The notes under the pieces are model-generated. The model had not been told where the DNA came from and made no database searches. It saw nothing but the letters and a program-made list of their open reading frames with translations. This document shows, one piece after another, positions 61,547 through 64,000 of a stretch of DNA of 64,000 nt (position 1 is its first letter; every line of letters starts with the position of its first letter). A program made the translations under genes and the position numbers. The DNA is from Betaproteobacteria bacterium (GTDB lineage Bacteria; Pseudomonadota; Gammaproteobacteria; Burkholderiales; Casimicrobiaceae): assembly GCA_016717855.1 (NCBI GenBank), contig JADKEV010000027.1, positions 1 through 64,000 on the forward strand. Direction: 5' to 3'.

Positions 61547-61788
61547 TTCAGCTCGCGAGCGCTCTTCGACAGCGGTTCAGCCATGGCCTTGCGGATCGAC
61601 TCGCGCATATCGGGCACGGAAAGAAGGTGCATCGTTTCCTGGATCGCAGCCCAGTCCTCCGCCGAGACCAGGACGGCCGAGGCGTTTTTTCCGGCAATGA
61701 CGATCGGTTGATGAGACTCTGTCGCCTGGTCTATCAAACGGTAGAGGTTGGCGCGCGCTGCGGATGCGGTAAGTACTGTCATGTTCAT
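61540..61788 (-). CDS. Antitoxin of the Phd/YefM family
   Basis: 82 residues. The DNA-binding N-terminal half reads TVLTASAARANLYRLIDQAT, then PIVIAGKNASAVLVSAEDW, the Phd/YefM hallmark, followed by a C-terminal toxin-neutralising tail (MHLLSVPDMRESIRKAMAEP). It probably represses its own operon as a complex with the toxin. Confidence 0.92.
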   Translation of the reverse strand: MNMTVLTASAARANLYRLIDQATESHQPIVIAGKNASAVLVSAEDWAAIQETMHLLSVPDMRESIRKAMAEPLSKSARELKW

Positions 61789-61904
61789 CTCCAGAAGACC
61801 CCAAAGCGTACGCGTTTACGCACGTCAAGTCAATCTGCGGCCTATGGCGCCGACGGGCCACTTGACCGGGCCAGATGTCGACACTTGGCTCTCCGGCACG
61901 GCGC

Positions 61905-62291
61905 TCACTGCCCCGCAGGTGCCTGCCAAAGCTCGACCTTGTTTCCCTCGGGATCCATGACCCAACCGAACTTTCCGTACTCGGAGTCGTCCGTTTTTTC
62001 CAGGACGTTGCATCCTTCGTCCCGAAGCGCCTGAAGCAAGGCGGCCAGATCTTCGACCCGATAGTTGACCATGAAGGTCGACTTGCTTGGTGCGAAGTGC
62101 TTGCCATCGGCGGCGCCGATGGACCAAATGGTCGTTCCCGTTGTCGGATTTCCCGCTCCATCGGTCCAGGTGAACGCCGTGCCTCCCCATTCCTGGACGT
62201 CAATGCCCAGGTGCTGCCTGTACCAGGCGCGCAGTGCGACAGGGTCGTTCGCGCTGAAAAAGATCCCTCCAATACCTGTAACTCTCTTCAT
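61905..62291 (-). CDS. VOC-family (glyoxalase/bleomycin-resistance) protein, copy 2
   Basis: 128 residues. TGIGGIFFSANDPVALRAWY starts the fold, with VNYRVEDLAALLQALRDEG and GKFGWVMDPEGNKVELWQAP as the second module. The first-position His is replaced in IGGIFF, so metal binding may be altered. Function unknown. Not similar enough to the VOC gene at 57835 to suggest a recent duplication. Confidence 0.88.
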   Translation of the reverse strand: MKRVTGIGGIFFSANDPVALRAWYRQHLGIDVQEWGGTAFTWTDGAGNPTTGTTIWSIGAADGKHFAPSKSTFMVNYRVEDLAALLQALRDEGCNVLEKTDDSEYGKFGWVMDPEGNKVELWQAPAGQ

Positions 62292-62334
62292 TTGAGCCTC
62301 CTGAGTCAGTCCACGCCGGCTGCGCCACGCAGCC

Positions 62335-64000
62335 TCACGCCTTCACCCGCAAGTTCCCCGGATCGTAAAGCGGTCCCATGTGCACGCGGCACCCCACGCG
62401 CTCGGTCGCCACTTCCAACTCATACTCTCCGCTCGCGAGCATCGCGTCGGTGACACCACCGGCATCGCGGACGTAACCGTAGCCGATGTTGGCGTTGACC
62501 GTATACCCCCACCCTGCCGACGTGAGCCAGCCCACCTGCTTGCCGTCGCGGAAGATCGTTTCCCGCCCGAGCAGGATCGTGCCGGGATCGTCGACGACGA
62601 AGCAGGCGAGCCGCTTCTTCAGCGGCGTGGCGCGTTGCGCTTCGAGCGCCGGGCGGCCGATGAAGTCGATGCCGGACTTGAACTTGACCGCCCAGCCGAG
62701 CCCGGCTTCCAGCGGCGTGTGGTCGGGCCCGATGTCGCTGCCCCAGGCGCGGTAGCCTTTTTCGAGGCGCAGCGATTCGATCGCGCGATACCCGGCCAGC
62801 CGCAGTCCGTGCGGCTTTCCGGCCGCGACGATCGCCTGGAACAAGCCGGCGGCGAACTCGACCGGTACATGCAGTTCCCACCCCAGTTCGCCGACGTAGG
62901 TCACGCGCTGGGCGCGGACCGGCGCGCCGGCGATGGTCACGTTCTTCCAGCGCATGAACGGCAGCGCGGCATTGCCGAGGACGCCCTCCCGGCCCGCATC
63001 GCCGCCGTTGACCGCGCCGCTACCACTACCGCCACCGCCGTGCAACGCGGTCTCGCACAGCGGCTCCAGCACCGCGCGCGCCATTGGTCCCATCAGCGTC
63101 AGCACCGCGTACGCCGAGGTGACGTCGGTCAGTGCCGCGTCGCAGTCGGTGGGGATGTTCCTTCGAATCCAGTCGAAGTCATGCGTGGCGAAACCAGTGC
63201 CGGTGACGATAGCGAACTCGTTCTCGGCGAGCCGCGCCACGGTCAGGTCGCATTCGATGCCACCGCGTCCGTTGAGCATTTGCGTGTACGTCAGCGTCCC
63301 GGGCGCGCGGGTCACGTGATTCGCGCAGATCCGGTCGAGCGCGCGCGCGGCGCCAGGCCCGGCCAGCAGGAATTTGGCGAACGACGACTGGTCGAACAGC
63401 GCCGCCGTCTCGCGGCAGGCCTGGTGCTCCGCGCCGACGTGGGGAAACCAGTTCTGCCGGCCGTAGGTGTAGATGTCCTTCGCCTCGACCCCGGCGGGCG
63501 CGAACCAGTTGGCGCGTTCCCAGCCGAGCTTTTCGCCGAAGCACGCACCGGCCACTTTCAGTTGCTCGTACAGGGGCGAGACGCGCGCCGGCCGTGCGCT
63601 CCGGTATTCCTCGGACGGGAAGGCCAGCGTGTAGTGCTTGGCGTAGGCTTCCATCGTCCGCGCGCGCACCCAGCCGGTCGAGCGGTGCGGGGCGCCGAAG
63701 CGCCGGATGTCGACCGGCCACAAGTCCATCGGCGGCTCGCCGCCGGCGATCCATTCGGCCAGCGCCCGCCCGGCGCCGCCGGCGGAAGCGATGCCGAACG
63801 CATTGAAGCCGGCGCCAACGTAGAAGTTCCGCACCTCCGGCGCCTCGCCTATCATCCAGTTGCCGTCCGGCGTGAACGATTCGGGGCCGTTGATCAGTTG
63901 CTTGATCCCGGCCGACTGCAATGCCGGCACGCGCGCGATCGCCTGCTCCAGCAGCGGCTCGAAGTGTTCCCAGTTGTCGTCGAGCAATTGAAAGGCGAAG
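62335..64000 (-). CDS. GcvT-like FAD-dependent dimethylglycine/sarcosine dehydrogenase, copy 3 (5' end beyond window)
   Basis: Frame open to the right edge, so the N-terminal FAD motif is not visible. The central KQLINGPESFTPDGNWMIGE and YVGAGFNAFGIASAGGAGRA match copy 2 (KQFLNGPESFTPDNNFILGE) closely. The GcvT-like half has YVGELGWELHVPVEFAAGLF, SLRLEKGYRAWGSDIGPDHT and ETIFRDGKQVGWLTSAGWGY. A Gly-rich insert (HGGGGSGSGAVNGGDAGREG) lies in the folate domain. About 554 residues are visible. A third N-demethylating oxidase, separate from the 25-32 kb operon. Confidence 0.87.
   Translation of the reverse strand, partial: FAFQLLDDNWEHFEPLLEQAIARVPALQSAGIKQLINGPESFTPDGNWMIGEAPEVRNFYVGAGFNAFGIASAGGAGRALAEWIAGGEPPMDLWPVDIRRFGAPHRSTGWVRARTMEAYAKHYTLAFPSEEYRSARPARVSPLYEQLKVAGACFGEKLGWERANWFAPAGVEAKDIYTYGRQNWFPHVGAEHQACRETAALFDQSSFAKFLLAGPGAARALDRICANHVTRAPGTLTYTQMLNGRGGIECDLTVARLAENEFAIVTGTGFATHDFDWIRRNIPTDCDAALTDVTSAYAVLTLMGPMARAVLEPLCETALHGGGGSGSGAVNGGDAGREGVLGNAALPFMRWKNVTIAGAPVRAQRVTYVGELGWELHVPVEFAAGLFQAIVAAGKPHGLRLAGYRAIESLRLEKGYRAWGSDIGPDHTPLEAGLGWAVKFKSGIDFIGRPALEAQRATPLKKRLACFVVDDPGTILLGRETIFRDGKQVGWLTSAGWGYTVNANIGYGYVRDAGGVTDAMLASGEYELEVATERVGCRVHMGPLYDPGNLRVKA

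Noticed and set aside
55310..62291. Integron with attC sites
   Set aside because: The gene content looks like cassettes, but I found no RYYYAAC/GTTRRRY paired cores between the genes and no intI, so I report only a cargo patch.

Overview
The window is GC-rich DNA with tightly packed genes, most of them in long same-strand runs with ATGA or GTGA stop/start overlaps. Gene content points to a betaproteobacterium, probably Burkholderiales or a relative. The clues are an orphan Bug/TctC periplasmic binding protein, the DUF1302-DUF1329-YCF48-RND envelope operon, a DinB with the insertion I associate with that group, and an anaerobic-type GlpAB. This assignment is an inference from gene content. I saw no rRNA, tRNA, CRISPR array, transposase or phage gene.

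Layout. 1-2.7 kb: a PAS/GAF sensor kinase (cut by the left edge) and its OmpR-type regulator (one frameshift), divergent from a hemerythrin-like gene. 2.9-4.9 kb: a secreted S8 protease with dockerin-like repeats. 5.0-11.9 kb: a four-gene envelope operon (DUF1302 outer-membrane barrel, DUF1329, YCF48-like protein, RND/MMPL permease) behind a recognisable promoter and a dyad. 11.9-25 kb: housekeeping and miscellaneous genes (TraX-like, halogenase-like flavoprotein, lytic transglycosylase, a papain/alpha-beta-hydrolase fusion, a TIM-barrel protein, DinB, SRAP, GcvR-like, GlsB, MFS, ABC exporter). It carries two copies of a dispersed inverted-repeat element and a phosphatase remnant.

25-55 kb: about 30 kb transcribed leftward. 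In transcription order: glpA, glpB, a membrane cytochrome/Fe-S protein and an HdrB-like CCG protein; a ferric/phosphonate-type ABC importer; a Pit transporter with a DUF47 partner; an AMP-forming acyl-CoA synthetase; 2-oxoacid dehydrogenase E1alpha, E1beta and E2; an acyl carrier protein; a glycerol-kinase-like FGGY kinase; UgpA, UgpE and UgpC without UgpB; a Bug binding protein; a DeoR/GlpR regulator; and a demethylation operon (GcvT-like FAD protein, Nudix, Rieske oxygenase, second GcvT-like FAD protein). My reading, by inference, is coordinated use of glycerol-3-phosphate and a methylated-amine headgroup such as glycerophosphocholine or betaine. G3P would be oxidised through an unusual membrane electron-transfer complex, phosphate handled by Pit/DUF47, and the amine demethylated by the Rieske and GcvT-like enzymes.

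55-62.3 kb: a visibly less GC-rich accessory patch of small leftward genes (GNAT, RNase D-like, two VOC proteins, GFA, DUF433 with a decayed toxin, LysE, nitrilase, Phd/YoeB) with several gene remnants. 62.3-64 kb: a third GcvT-like FAD dehydrogenase, cut by the right edge.

Four otherwise well-conserved genes (response regulator, Rieske oxygenase, E2, ABC ATPase) each carry one apparent frameshift. Sequencing or assembly error is a serious possibility and is flagged at each site.
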